DNA of 64,000 nt from Psychroserpens algicola (GTDB lineage: Bacteria > Bacteroidota > Bacteroidia > Flavobacteriales > Flavobacteriaceae): assembly GCF_014526325.1 (NCBI RefSeq), contig NZ_JACNMJ010000001.1, forward strand, positions 310,001 through 374,000, given 5' to 3'. Positions 27,117 through 35,713 of the stretch are shown here, one piece after another. Under the pieces are notes generated by a model, which was given only the letters and a program-made list of their open reading frames with translations, ran no database searches and was not told the origin of the DNA. Numbering within the stretch: position 1 is the stretch's first letter; each line of letters opens with the position of its first letter. The position numbers and the translations under genes are program-made.

Positions 27117-28595
27117 TTAAGCGACATTTTCTTTTGATGATTTTATTTCTTTTCCGAACAAATCCAATATTGGCTGACCCTTTCCGTCTGGTGTGGTGTA
27201 AAATGGTCTGCCTTCTATTTCATAATGGGTTTGAGAATCGATACCCAAAGCATGATAAATAGATTGATGCACCTGATCTATTACTACTTTATTTTCTATA
27301 GAAACACATGGTCTTTCATCTGCTGTTTTTCCGTAAACTAATCCTTTTTTAACACCGCCTCCCCACATTAATATGGAACCGCCATCTGTAAAATGACGAT
27401 GCATCCCATAATGTCGAATATGCTCAATTTTATCTGGTTGTCTGCTTGCTTGATCCTTAACTTCTTCTCCTGGTCTTCCTTCCATTATGGCATCTCTACT
27501 AAATTCACTCGCCAAAATAACTAAGGTTCTATCTAAATGTCCAGATTCGTCTAAATCTTTTATTAATTGCGCTACAGGTCTGTCTATTAAAGCTTTCATT
27601 TGTTTCGCTCTTGTATGTCCGTTAGCATGTGTATCCCAACCTAAAAATGGTTCATATTCTGTTGACACACTAATAAATCTACCTCCATTTTCAACCAAAC
27701 GTTTTGCTAATAAACACCCTAACCCAAAACGACTTGTGTTGTAGGTATCATATTTTTCTTTAGGTTCTTGAGATAAATCAAATACTTTGGCTTCTGGCGA
27801 ATTTAAAAGTCGGAACGACTGTTCCATAGAACGCATTAACGATTCTCTTTGATAGTCACTAGCTTGCTCCATCACCTCACTTTTATTGGCCAGTTCTTTA
27901 TAAAGTTTGTAGCGTGCTTCAAAACGTTTTAAGGACATGCCTTGCGGTGGACGCACACTATCCAAGCCTTCTGATGGATCTGGAATTAAAAATGGACCAT
28001 ATTCACTTCCTAAAAATCCGGCTGTATGGAACGCTTTTAATTCTTCAGCTTCTCCCATAGTAAAACGTTGTCCCATTGAAATAAAAGGTGGAATTACAGG
28101 ATTTGCTGGTCCTAATTCTTTTGCAATCCATGCTCCAATATGAGGTGCTTGAACCGATTGCGGTGGTTCATAACAAGTGTGCCAATGAAATTGATGTCTT
28201 GTATGTAAAATATGTCCTAAATCGGCGGCTTTATAGGATCTTATAATAGCACCTTTATCCATTACATTTCCAATAGATTGTAACCCTTCGGAAAACTCTA
28301 GTCCATCAACTACTGTGGGATGTTTTGGAAATGTACTTAATACTCTATTGGTCTCTAAACCTTTTTTGAAAGGTGCATACGCTTTAGGGTCAAATGTTTC
28401 GGTATGCGCCATGCCGCCTGCCATCCAGAGTAAAATAACACTATCTGCTGTAGCGGCACTTTTCTGAACTTCGGACGAACAGGAACTTAAAAAACTCGCT
28501 AAAGGAATGCTTGTAGCAGAAGCTGCCAAACTTGCTGCGGTCATTTTTTTTATAAATTCTCTACGCGAATTAACTTTGCTATTATTATCCTTCAT
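27117..28595 (-). CDS. DUF1501 family protein, Tat-exported
   Basis: A 492-residue DUF1501 protein with a twin-arginine signal (NSRREFIKKMTAASLAASAT) ending in a lipobox-like FLSSC. Family motifs include SVILLWMAGGMAHTETFDPK near the N-terminus, GWDTHANGHTRAKQM, LVILASEFSRDA, HYGMHRHFTDGGSILMWGGG and the C-terminal HQSIYHALGI. As I recall, DUF1501 is placed in the alkaline-phosphatase/sulfatase clan, but it lacks the C-x-P-S-R formylglycine motif. No biochemical role is established to my knowledge. It follows the DUF1553 gene by 19 bp. Its presence in an ulvan regulon suggests action on a sulfated or acidic sugar; this is inference. Confidence 0.9.
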   Translation of the reverse strand: MKDNNSKVNSRREFIKKMTAASLAASATSIPLASFLSSCSSEVQKSAATADSVILLWMAGGMAHTETFDPKAYAPFKKGLETNRVLSTFPKHPTVVDGLEFSEGLQSIGNVMDKGAIIRSYKAADLGHILHTRHQFHWHTCYEPPQSVQAPHIGAWIAKELGPANPVIPPFISMGQRFTMGEAEELKAFHTAGFLGSEYGPFLIPDPSEGLDSVRPPQGMSLKRFEARYKLYKELANKSEVMEQASDYQRESLMRSMEQSFRLLNSPEAKVFDLSQEPKEKYDTYNTSRFGLGCLLAKRLVENGGRFISVSTEYEPFLGWDTHANGHTRAKQMKALIDRPVAQLIKDLDESGHLDRTLVILASEFSRDAIMEGRPGEEVKDQASRQPDKIEHIRHYGMHRHFTDGGSILMWGGGVKKGLVYGKTADERPCVSIENKVVIDQVHQSIYHALGIDSQTHYEIEGRPFYTTPDGKGQPILDLFGKEIKSSKENVA

Positions 28596-28614
28596 AACTC
28601 AAAAGCGATTCTTA

Positions 28615-31452
28615 CTAGTTTATAAATTGAAATTCAGGCGACATCAAAACCGACCAAATCACATCCTGAACTTGTTCTGAACTTGGTTCATTCCCTAAAG
28701 CTTCAATTAAAATCTTTTGTTCGTCAGAAGATGGATGCCTTCCTAATAATTTCTGATACAGCGCATCTACCATTGCATTGCTATCGTTTCCATAAGTACC
28801 GAACCATTGTTTTGCTCCTTCTTCTAAAATACCATTGAAAAAAGCACCATTTGTAAGTTCCAAAGCTTGCAACAATGTTGCTTGTTCTTCTCTTGTCGTA
28901 GCCACAATTTCTCTATTAGGTCTTCCTAAAGCTTTTAAAAACGGATGTTGTTTTACCAAACTAGCTCTTGCAAAGGTCTCCTTAGGCTCATTAAATGTAA
29001 ATTCTAATAGCTTACTCCAATTATTTGTTCCGTAATCACGTACTTCCATCCATTTACTATCATCAAAATTTAAATTTACCCAGTTACTTTGAGGTGTTTT
29101 CTTTGTACTGACCCAAGTATTATCTGAAAATACCTTAAACGTTTTACCATCCTTAAAATCTACTTTCATCGCAAATAATATACTGGCAGGATTATCAATC
29201 TTTCCTAAGTTATTGCCCTCTATCGCAATCACGTTATTTCCCTTAGTCAAGAGTTTTGTGATATCGAATTTTCCAACATCTGCCCAATTATTGCCTTCTC
29301 CTACTGGCTTTCCGTTAATGAATAATTTATAAGCATCATCCACAGAAATTAAAACGGAAGCTTGTTTTATATCATCTTTTAATAGCTTGAATTCCTTTCT
29401 AAAATACCGCTTACCAGGTAATGGTAATACCGTGTTTGTTAAATCTTTTTCATGATGCCAAATACGTAACGCTTGCATTTTTTCTTCATTAGGATTAAAT
29501 TCTACCGCTACATAAACTGGTGCAATTGTCTGACTAATTGCATCAGAAAATTGTTCTGCACTTAAACGTCTTAAAACAGGTCCTTCAAATACATAATCTT
29601 GCTTTAGATGTTCTGATGATTTATAATTGACTGTAGGCAATTGGTATGCCTTAGAAGTTATAATGCGTTTAATTAGGTGCTTTAAGTCTGTACCTGAATC
29701 AATAAAATCAGCTGCTAACCAATCGAGCAATTCAGCATTCCAAGGTTCATTGTCCATTTCGTCAACAGGTTCAATAATGCCTCTTCCTATTAAACGTTCC
29801 CAAATACGGTTAGTGATGGTTCTGTATAAGCGTCCATTCTTTTTGTCAATCATTATTTTAGAAAGCTTAAAAAGACGTTCTTTTAGAGTTGCACCTTCAA
29901 CACTGCCAAGTTCGGGATATAAAAAATTAACTTTTGCTATTTTACCAATAGGCTTATCACATCTATTGAGTTCTAAAGGCTCTTCAGCAAAAATTGAAGC
30001 AAAACCATAAGCTTGTTCTAAGGTTAGATTACTTACAAAGCTATTATGACAAGACGCACATTTTACATTGACACCCATTAAAGATTGACCTATATTTTGA
30101 GCAGCTTGCATTTCTGTACGTTGACTGGAATTAACCACACCTCTCCATTGAATTCCTTTTATAAACCCCTCTGCTTCTTTGTCTGGATTTAATAATTCAC
30201 TCACCATTTGGTCATAAGATTTATTATGCTTTAATGCCTCATACAACCATCCTGTAATTTGCGATCTACCTTTGGTAATAAAACCTGTCCCACTATAATC
30301 GTTTCGTAATAAATCGTTCCAAAAGCTTAACCAATGTTGTGTATAATTGTCGGAATCATTTAATAAGTCATCTATTAAACCTTCTCGTTTATTAGGATTA
30401 TTATCCGCTACAAACGCATCTATAACTTCTGGTTCTGGCAGTAAACCAACAACATCCATATAGGCTCTTTTAATAAACTTGCGATCATCAACAACAGATT
30501 GCCATGGCACATTTTTAGAATTAAAATAAGTACTTACGATTTTATCTATAGGATGGAATTCGTCTAGAACTTCTGGTAATTCTGGCTTTACTAAAGCCAA
30601 TTCAGCTTCTGGAAATATTTTAACAGCTTGATCCGACCAATGTGCCCCTTCTTCTATCCAAAGTTTTACGAGTGCTATTTCATCTGATGTTAGCAATTTA
30701 CCTTTTGTTGGCATCACGTCCTTATGATTGGCTGGAAGCGAAATACGTTTGTAAATTTCGCTTTCTTCAGGCTTACCTGCAACAACGGCTAATCCTGATT
30801 TTCCTCCTTTAAAAACACCAGCTTTTGTTACGAGAATGAGTTCACCTTTTTGTTTATTTTCACTATGGCATTGATAGCATCTATGTGCAAAAAGCCCCCT
30901 TACTTCTAGGTTTAATTTATCTTTTTGTAATTCTGATAATGTATCTAACGATTTAAGTTCGGCTAGTAAAGCTCCGGATTCCTTACTTGTATAATTATCT
31001 TTATTTCCAGGTAAAATTGAAGAAAGGTAATCTTCTCCATGCGTTAAATTCGCACCTAAATGTCCTGCAATAGTCAATAAAATTACTGTCATGAAAAATA
31101 CAATGCGATAGGCTTTTAAATTTATAGGTGATTTTTTTAAGCTTGATTTCAAAACTAAGGCTGTAATCAAAGCTAAAATTGCCGTGGCAATTCCTGTGTA
31201 TTGATGATTATCTACTAAGATGCCTGTATAGTCTTCTTGAATTTTTAAGAACCAGCCAAACAGTGCCGAAAACACAGCAAAACCTGCACCAATATATACC
31301 ATAAAACTGATGCCATCTCTAAGTCCTTTTCGGTTTCCTTTTAAAGTCAGTAATTCTAAAATAAAACCTATGAATAAAAGCCCAATAGGAAAATGTACCA
31401 ATAAAGGATGTAAGCGTCCAAGAAATTGAAGAATCCAATTTGTGTTTTCCAT
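28615..31452 (-). CDS. Membrane-anchored cytochrome c / DUF1549-DUF1553 protein with inserted jelly-roll domain
   Basis: A 945-residue membrane protein. Residues about 14-135 form several transmembrane helices of DUF2231 type (LLVHFPIGLLFIGFILELL, ILALITALVL). A Planctomycete-type cytochrome c domain follows, with heme motif CYQCH at 192-196 and MPTKGK as a possible Met ligand. DUF1549 (about 298-500) contains a second CASCH at 465-469. DUF1553 begins at about 535 and is interrupted at about 678-810 by a GH2/GH78-like jelly roll (YFRKEFKL, YKLFINGKPVGEGNNW, NVIAIEGNN), then resumes to the end. It leads the operon with DUF1501, NHL and GH78. I infer an electron-transferring or oxidative role on a carbohydrate at the outer face of the inner membrane. 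The -7 box of its promoter ends only 4 bp from the ATG. Confidence 0.87.
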   Translation of the reverse strand: MENTNWILQFLGRLHPLLVHFPIGLLFIGFILELLTLKGNRKGLRDGISFMVYIGAGFAVFSALFGWFLKIQEDYTGILVDNHQYTGIATAILALITALVLKSSLKKSPINLKAYRIVFFMTVILLTIAGHLGANLTHGEDYLSSILPGNKDNYTSKESGALLAELKSLDTLSELQKDKLNLEVRGLFAHRCYQCHSENKQKGELILVTKAGVFKGGKSGLAVVAGKPEESEIYKRISLPANHKDVMPTKGKLLTSDEIALVKLWIEEGAHWSDQAVKIFPEAELALVKPELPEVLDEFHPIDKIVSTYFNSKNVPWQSVVDDRKFIKRAYMDVVGLLPEPEVIDAFVADNNPNKREGLIDDLLNDSDNYTQHWLSFWNDLLRNDYSGTGFITKGRSQITGWLYEALKHNKSYDQMVSELLNPDKEAEGFIKGIQWRGVVNSSQRTEMQAAQNIGQSLMGVNVKCASCHNSFVSNLTLEQAYGFASIFAEEPLELNRCDKPIGKIAKVNFLYPELGSVEGATLKERLFKLSKIMIDKKNGRLYRTITNRIWERLIGRGIIEPVDEMDNEPWNAELLDWLAADFIDSGTDLKHLIKRIITSKAYQLPTVNYKSSEHLKQDYVFEGPVLRRLSAEQFSDAISQTIAPVYVAVEFNPNEEKMQALRIWHHEKDLTNTVLPLPGKRYFRKEFKLLKDDIKQASVLISVDDAYKLFINGKPVGEGNNWADVGKFDITKLLTKGNNVIAIEGNNLGKIDNPASILFAMKVDFKDGKTFKVFSDNTWVSTKKTPQSNWVNLNFDDSKWMEVRDYGTNNWSKLLEFTFNEPKETFARASLVKQHPFLKALGRPNREIVATTREEQATLLQALELTNGAFFNGILEEGAKQWFGTYGNDSNAMVDALYQKLLGRHPSSDEQKILIEALGNEPSSEQVQDVIWSVLMSPEFQFIN

Positions 31453-31456
31453 AAGT

Positions 31457-31501
31457 CAAGTATAATTAACTTATGATTATTTTGTATCCTGTACCTTACT
31501 G
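31457..31501 (-). promoter_or_regulatory. Operator site 8, upstream of the cytochrome-c/DUF1553 operon
   Basis: TCCTG (31487-31491) and TACTG (31497-31501) are 10 bp apart. After 22 bp comes TATACTTG (31464-31457), with C for the first T of TTTG. Only four bases (31456-31453) separate the box from the ATG, so the transcript may be leaderless. An in-frame TGA immediately upstream rules out a longer protein. Confidence 0.82.
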
Positions 31502-31505
31502 TATT

Positions 31506-33422
31506 TTAACTAACAGCTATTGATATAAGTAATTCGTTGACATCTTTTTCAAAGAATATTTCAAAAGGAATAGCTTCAACACCAGGCACCATATTAAAGG
31601 TTCTAGCGCCTTCAATGTCTTTTATTTTGATAGGTGAATTTGCTTTAATAGTGACTAAACCCTCTGGCTTTTGAATGGTGATTTCTGTATCGCTTACGTT
31701 CGTCACAACTTCATTATTTGGTGAAATTATAGGTAAAACAAATGCTGTTGGCTCACTAATGTCTTGTTTTGTACTGACGCTTATTTGTGTTTTATCCGCA
31801 GAGCACTTGTATGTAATATCAAAAGCTGAGGCAGTTTCTGTTACTTCTTCTCGATCTACATTTTTCAACTTAACTTCAGCTAATAATTGAATAGAACCAT
31901 TTTGGTCTTTAGTTGTTACTGTTGCTGGCAAATCGTATAAGTTTGTGTACCAAACGTCATCTTTAACGGTTTCAATTCTTGGTGTTAAACAGATGTCTTT
32001 ATTGGGCTGTACCTGTTGGTTGTTTTTTTCAACCAAAGCATATTCCGCCATACTCGCTGCACATAAAAGTCCTACTTTATTATGATATAACACACCTAAT
32101 GCTCCACCTGAGGCTTGGCGAAAATCCTCTTTGTAATGATACTCTGCATCATAAGCACTTACAGTCCCTCTCCAATCACCTCTTGCGAATAGAAAAACAT
32201 CTAAATCTTTAAAATGTTTTACACCATCTGCGGTCATTCTTGGTAAACTCGTACTTGAATTAATTTCTGGTAAATGCTCCCAATGGTCTAACAATGCTGC
32301 TAAAGGTTTTGCATGTGTAAATGTGTGGTGCACACAAGGTGGAATACCAGCTTTTATAAAACCAGGACCACCATGAATTAAACCATCTGCTGTACAACTT
32401 TGTAATAATTCGGTGTTTTTTACGGCTGCAGTTCCAAATGCAGGGTTGATGTGCGACATCATACCAAAGGCTGGTTGGCTGCCATCACAAGTTCTACTTC
32501 CCCAATACGTCCATTTATACATTCTATTGCCCCAACTATTATCCCAACCACCATCTGGCAACATAAATTCTAAATGGCTATTTAAAGATTTGGTTAGAAT
32601 TTCAAGAAGCTCTTTATCATTTTTTTTAAGTGCATACATTACCAAACTATTTAAGGTTTCTTCTACATTATACCCTAAATCAACACCGTTTAACCCTTTG
32701 TCACTCAGCTTGCTAGAACTCTTTTTACACTCTCCAAATAACAACCCTTCATTTGGTGTAAAATAATCTTTTACTTGTTGCGCTAGTTTATTACTCTTTG
32801 CTTTAAAATCATCTCTTTTAACGACTTCTCCTACTAAATCTAAACCATAAACTGCTGTCCCTGGATAATTAATATTAGTGAAATCAATGGTGAACGTATC
32901 GTAAATGTACTGCCCTGCTTTTTCTAGTCGTTTTGTCCAAGCTGTACGCGTAGCTTCATCTAAAACATGACCATGATAGTGTAATGCTTCTGCTAATGCT
33001 ATAGCTCCAAAAACGGTTATGCCTTTCCAAGATTTCGGGTTTTTAATAACCGTCCAAGCACCATTGTCTTGAGATATATTATTTTCTGCCCAAAGCATAA
33101 CTAACTTAGCCCCTTCAACATATTTTTTATCTCCTGTTTTGTCTGCCATGTATAAAAACGGATATACCGCATCCATACAACGACCATGGATATGCGAACA
33201 AGACGGACAACCTAATGCTCCATGTTCATCTAAATTTGATGGATTATTGATTTGTACTTTCAACATTCCATCTGACCAATCTTTTAATAAACTTGAAATT
33301 AAGTTTTTAAATTCTAAAGAATGTTCTGGATGACTTTCGCAAGCATTAAATAATCCTGCTATGGACAGCGACAAACCTACACCTGCAAGTGTTGATAGTT
33401 GAATAAAGTTGCGTCTTTTCAT
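31506..33422 (-). CDS. Tat-type lipoprotein with heparinase-like (alpha/alpha) toroid and beta-sandwich
   Basis: A 638-residue protein. The N-terminus combines a twin-arginine motif (MKRRNFIQLSTLAGVG) with a lipobox (GLFNAC). The first 400 residues are helical repeats with conserved aromatic and His residues (CPSCSHIHGRCMDAVYPFLYMAD, WTYWGSRTCDGSQPAFG, VHHTFTHAKPLAALLDHWEH). The C-terminal third is beta-rich (ASGGALGVLYHNKVGLLCAAS, then sandwich strands). This is the layout of heparinase II/III-type lyases. An ulvan-oligosaccharide dehydratase (P29_PDnc) that makes unsaturated ends for GH105 is known from Formosa agariphila, and as I remember that locus it lies beside a PL28 gene, as here. 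Homology to it is a hypothesis; a lyase is the alternative. It is a single-gene unit with operator site 9. Confidence 0.75.
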   Translation of the reverse strand: MKRRNFIQLSTLAGVGLSLSIAGLFNACESHPEHSLEFKNLISSLLKDWSDGMLKVQINNPSNLDEHGALGCPSCSHIHGRCMDAVYPFLYMADKTGDKKYVEGAKLVMLWAENNISQDNGAWTVIKNPKSWKGITVFGAIALAEALHYHGHVLDEATRTAWTKRLEKAGQYIYDTFTIDFTNINYPGTAVYGLDLVGEVVKRDDFKAKSNKLAQQVKDYFTPNEGLLFGECKKSSSKLSDKGLNGVDLGYNVEETLNSLVMYALKKNDKELLEILTKSLNSHLEFMLPDGGWDNSWGNRMYKWTYWGSRTCDGSQPAFGMMSHINPAFGTAAVKNTELLQSCTADGLIHGGPGFIKAGIPPCVHHTFTHAKPLAALLDHWEHLPEINSSTSLPRMTADGVKHFKDLDVFLFARGDWRGTVSAYDAEYHYKEDFRQASGGALGVLYHNKVGLLCAASMAEYALVEKNNQQVQPNKDICLTPRIETVKDDVWYTNLYDLPATVTTKDQNGSIQLLAEVKLKNVDREEVTETASAFDITYKCSADKTQISVSTKQDISEPTAFVLPIISPNNEVVTNVSDTEITIQKPEGLVTIKANSPIKIKDIEGARTFNMVPGVEAIPFEIFFEKDVNELLISIAVS

Positions 33423-33447
33423 TGTAGAATGTTATATGGTGATATGG

Positions 33448-33492
33448 GAAAATTAACACTACTTCAAAGAAAAACTGTCCTGTTTTGTCCTG
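33448..33492 (-). promoter_or_regulatory. Operator site 9, upstream of the 31506 gene
   Basis: Two TCCTG half-sites (33478-33482, 33488-33492) are 10 bp apart. After 22 bp comes TAATTTTC (33455-33448) as -7 box. The start codon at 33422 is 25 bp downstream. Confidence 0.83.
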
Positions 33493-33506
33493 TTGTAGTT
33501 ATAAAA

Positions 33507-33540
33507 ACAAAAGAGGCTATCTTTTAAGACAGCCTCTTTT
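33507..33540 (-). terminator. Intrinsic terminator after the secreted PL28 gene
   Basis: AAAAGAGGCT (33509-33518) pairs with AGCCTCTTTT (33531-33540), with further pairing of TCTT and AAGA inside. On the minus strand it is followed by a T-rich run. It separates the PL28 gene at 33560 from operator site 9. Confidence 0.9.
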
Positions 33541-33559
33541 AATTACTCATATCGTTTTA

Positions 33560-35563
33560 TTAATTTATTATCAATTTGGTCTGAACAGTTTTATTATCAT
33601 CCTTTGCAGCACTTACTATGTACAAACCAGGAGTTAAATTTCCATTATTACTAATTTCAATTTTTCCGTTAGTTGTTGAACCCTTAAAGACCACTTTTCC
33701 TAGCATATTGTAAATTGTTACATCTGCATCTAAACTATTGTTTAATGCAATGGTAAAATTTGTATTTGCTGGATTAGGATATACTTTAAGAGACGATACT
33801 GCTAATTCATTATCCTCAACACTTAAAGTTTCACTTGTTGGTATGGCTTCCCATACGCTTCTCATATCTGACTCAGCAGCTGGAATATGTGTTACGGTTC
33901 CATCCACTTCATGATACATAAATCTGCCACTAGTACCAGATTCAAATCTATAGGTATCCTCAGTATCGCTATAATGTAAGGTCCACACTTTATCACCGGA
34001 ACTTGTTGTCGTACCTGTGCTTAAAACTACATAAGGACCTCCTGGACCTCCGGAACCTGGCGCACGTAATATGCCGTTGACTTCACTGTCTATATTAACT
34101 AATGCGCCTTGTTGCACAAAAGTCCAATGAGTGTTTAGCGGTTCACCTGAATCGGTCATCGTAACTGGCGTAGCTGATGCCTCAGCATCGGTTAAGAATT
34201 GACCAGTAGCTACATTTCTAAATCTAAAAACGTCATCACTAGGTGGTGGACCTGAGTTGTCAACAACTTCAACTTTCTCATAAGTTGTATTTGCCCATCT
34301 CATTTGAGCTCTACCACCTCTCACACGATAAGCACCATATCTTATACCTGATTCCGTACCTCTTTCTGGTTCAGGTATATCCCAGTTAAAAGCTTCCCCA
34401 CCAATTACCGCGTCACAATAATGAATTTTTAAGGCTGGGTCATTAGTGTCTTCTCTAAAACCTATCTCTAGCTCAAAATCAATTTCTTCATTTTTATTGA
34501 CTCGCTTTAGAAAAACAACTTCTCTATCGCTACCTGATCCACCACGGACTAATATACGTTCGGCATAAATATCGAACGCCACCTGTTTGTCCGCATTGAT
34601 ACCTGTACCGTAAACAGGATGCGCTCTATATAAACAAATTGCAGGATCTGGCGGCCCTCCGCCACCAGTATGCTTACCTTTCGCTTGTATTAAATAACTA
34701 CCATCTTGGCCAAATGAGCCTCCGTCTCCTACTTCAAGAATTCTAAAAATTCCAGTGAATCTGGCATAACTTCCCACACCTGATTCTCCAGATCTAGGTA
34801 AAGAACGTTCTATTCTAGGTTGTAAGGTGCCTGGAGCATCCCAATGGTTTGACCCATCGGTAATATTATAAACACCCCAAGTTTTTCCATATAAATCAAC
34901 TTCTGAGTAATCGGAATAGCAACTTCTGTCGTCTACAGTTCCAACATTAACAGAATTTGGTATATCTACATTTCTAGTATTATCGTTTTGAAATTCACCT
35001 GAAGCAGGACAAGTTAGATCTGGATTTGTATCTTCATCTGGAGCTGTTTCTAAAGGGGTTTCTGTAAAAGGAATGAGTTCCCAATTACTTCTATCATCAG
35101 TCTCTGGAACTACTATATGTGTTACAGTACCATTTGCATCATGATACATAAATCTTCCACTATTACCCGATTGAAATCTATATGTATCATTCGTTTGATT
35201 ATGTTGTATGCTCCATACTTTATCAGAATCAGTTGCTGGTGCAGATGTAGCCGTACTAACAACTACAAAAGGACCTCCTGGTCCACCAGCACCTGGTCCG
35301 CGTAATATTCCTAAAATTTCACTATCTATATTATAAAATGCACCACTTTCTACAAACGTAAAATGGGTGCTTTGATCTTCTTCACTCAAATTTGTCATGG
35401 TAACTGCTGTTGCACTTACTCCTGCATCTGTTAAATATTGCCCAGTCTCTACATTTCTTAATCTAAAAATATCATCAGAAGGTGGTGCGTCTTGCGCAGT
35501 TATGCCTAGTGAGCATAACATAAAAACCAAAAATAACATGGCCTTAAACGTAATTTTTTTCAT
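33560..35563 (-). CDS. Secreted PL28 ulvan lyase flanked by two beta-trefoil domains, T9SS
   Basis: A 667-residue secreted lyase. The signal peptide ends ITAQ (residue 24). Residues about 28-165 and 438-575 are two copies of a ricin-like beta-trefoil ([30 protein letters not shown]). Between them, about 176-432, is a PL28 ulvan lyase domain ([68 protein letters not shown]). A T9SS sorting domain closes the protein (about 592-667, [12 protein letters not shown]). It would cut extracellular ulvan endolytically, the trefoils holding it on the polymer. Compared with the lipoprotein PL28 at 22069, the lyase domain is nearly the same but the export route differs. It is a single-gene unit with its own operator and terminator. 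Confidence 0.93.
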   Translation of the reverse strand: MKKITFKAMLFLVFMLCSLGITAQDAPPSDDIFRLRNVETGQYLTDAGVSATAVTMTNLSEEDQSTHFTFVESGAFYNIDSEILGILRGPGAGGPGGPFVVVSTATSAPATDSDKVWSIQHNQTNDTYRFQSGNSGRFMYHDANGTVTHIVVPETDDRSNWELIPFTETPLETAPDEDTNPDLTCPASGEFQNDNTRNVDIPNSVNVGTVDDRSCYSDYSEVDLYGKTWGVYNITDGSNHWDAPGTLQPRIERSLPRSGESGVGSYARFTGIFRILEVGDGGSFGQDGSYLIQAKGKHTGGGGPPDPAICLYRAHPVYGTGINADKQVAFDIYAERILVRGGSGSDREVVFLKRVNKNEEIDFELEIGFREDTNDPALKIHYCDAVIGGEAFNWDIPEPERGTESGIRYGAYRVRGGRAQMRWANTTYEKVEVVDNSGPPPSDDVFRFRNVATGQFLTDAEASATPVTMTDSGEPLNTHWTFVQQGALVNIDSEVNGILRAPGSGGPGGPYVVLSTGTTTSSGDKVWTLHYSDTEDTYRFESGTSGRFMYHEVDGTVTHIPAAESDMRSVWEAIPTSETLSVEDNELAVSSLKVYPNPANTNFTIALNNSLDADVTIYNMLGKVVFKGSTTNGKIEISNNGNLTPGLYIVSAAKDDNKTVQTKLIIN

Positions 35564-35582
35564 AGCTTTTTTAAATTTTGTT

Positions 35583-35627
35583 TAATGATATTAAATGTAG
35601 CTAAAAAAAGTATCCTGAACTATGCTG
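35583..35627 (-). promoter_or_regulatory. Operator site 10, upstream of the secreted PL28
   Basis: TCCTG (35613-35617) and TGCTG (35623-35627) are 10 bp apart. After 22 bp comes TATCATTA (35590-35583), a weak -7 box. The start codon at 35563 is 19 bp further on. Confidence 0.78.
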
Positions 35628-35640
35628 AATTGAACGATAA

Positions 35641-35668
35641 TTACCTTTTATTTTGTTAAAAGTAAATT
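35641..35668 (-). terminator. Possible weak terminator after the GH106 gene
   Basis: TTAC-C-TTTTA (from 35641) can pair with TAAAAGTAA (35657-35665) around an AT loop. It lies within the intergenic space between GH106 and operator site 10. The stem is AT-rich and imperfect. Confidence 0.35.
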
Positions 35669-35713
35669 TTTAAAGATTAATAAAATATCTAAAAGTATAG
35701 AACAAAGAGCCAA

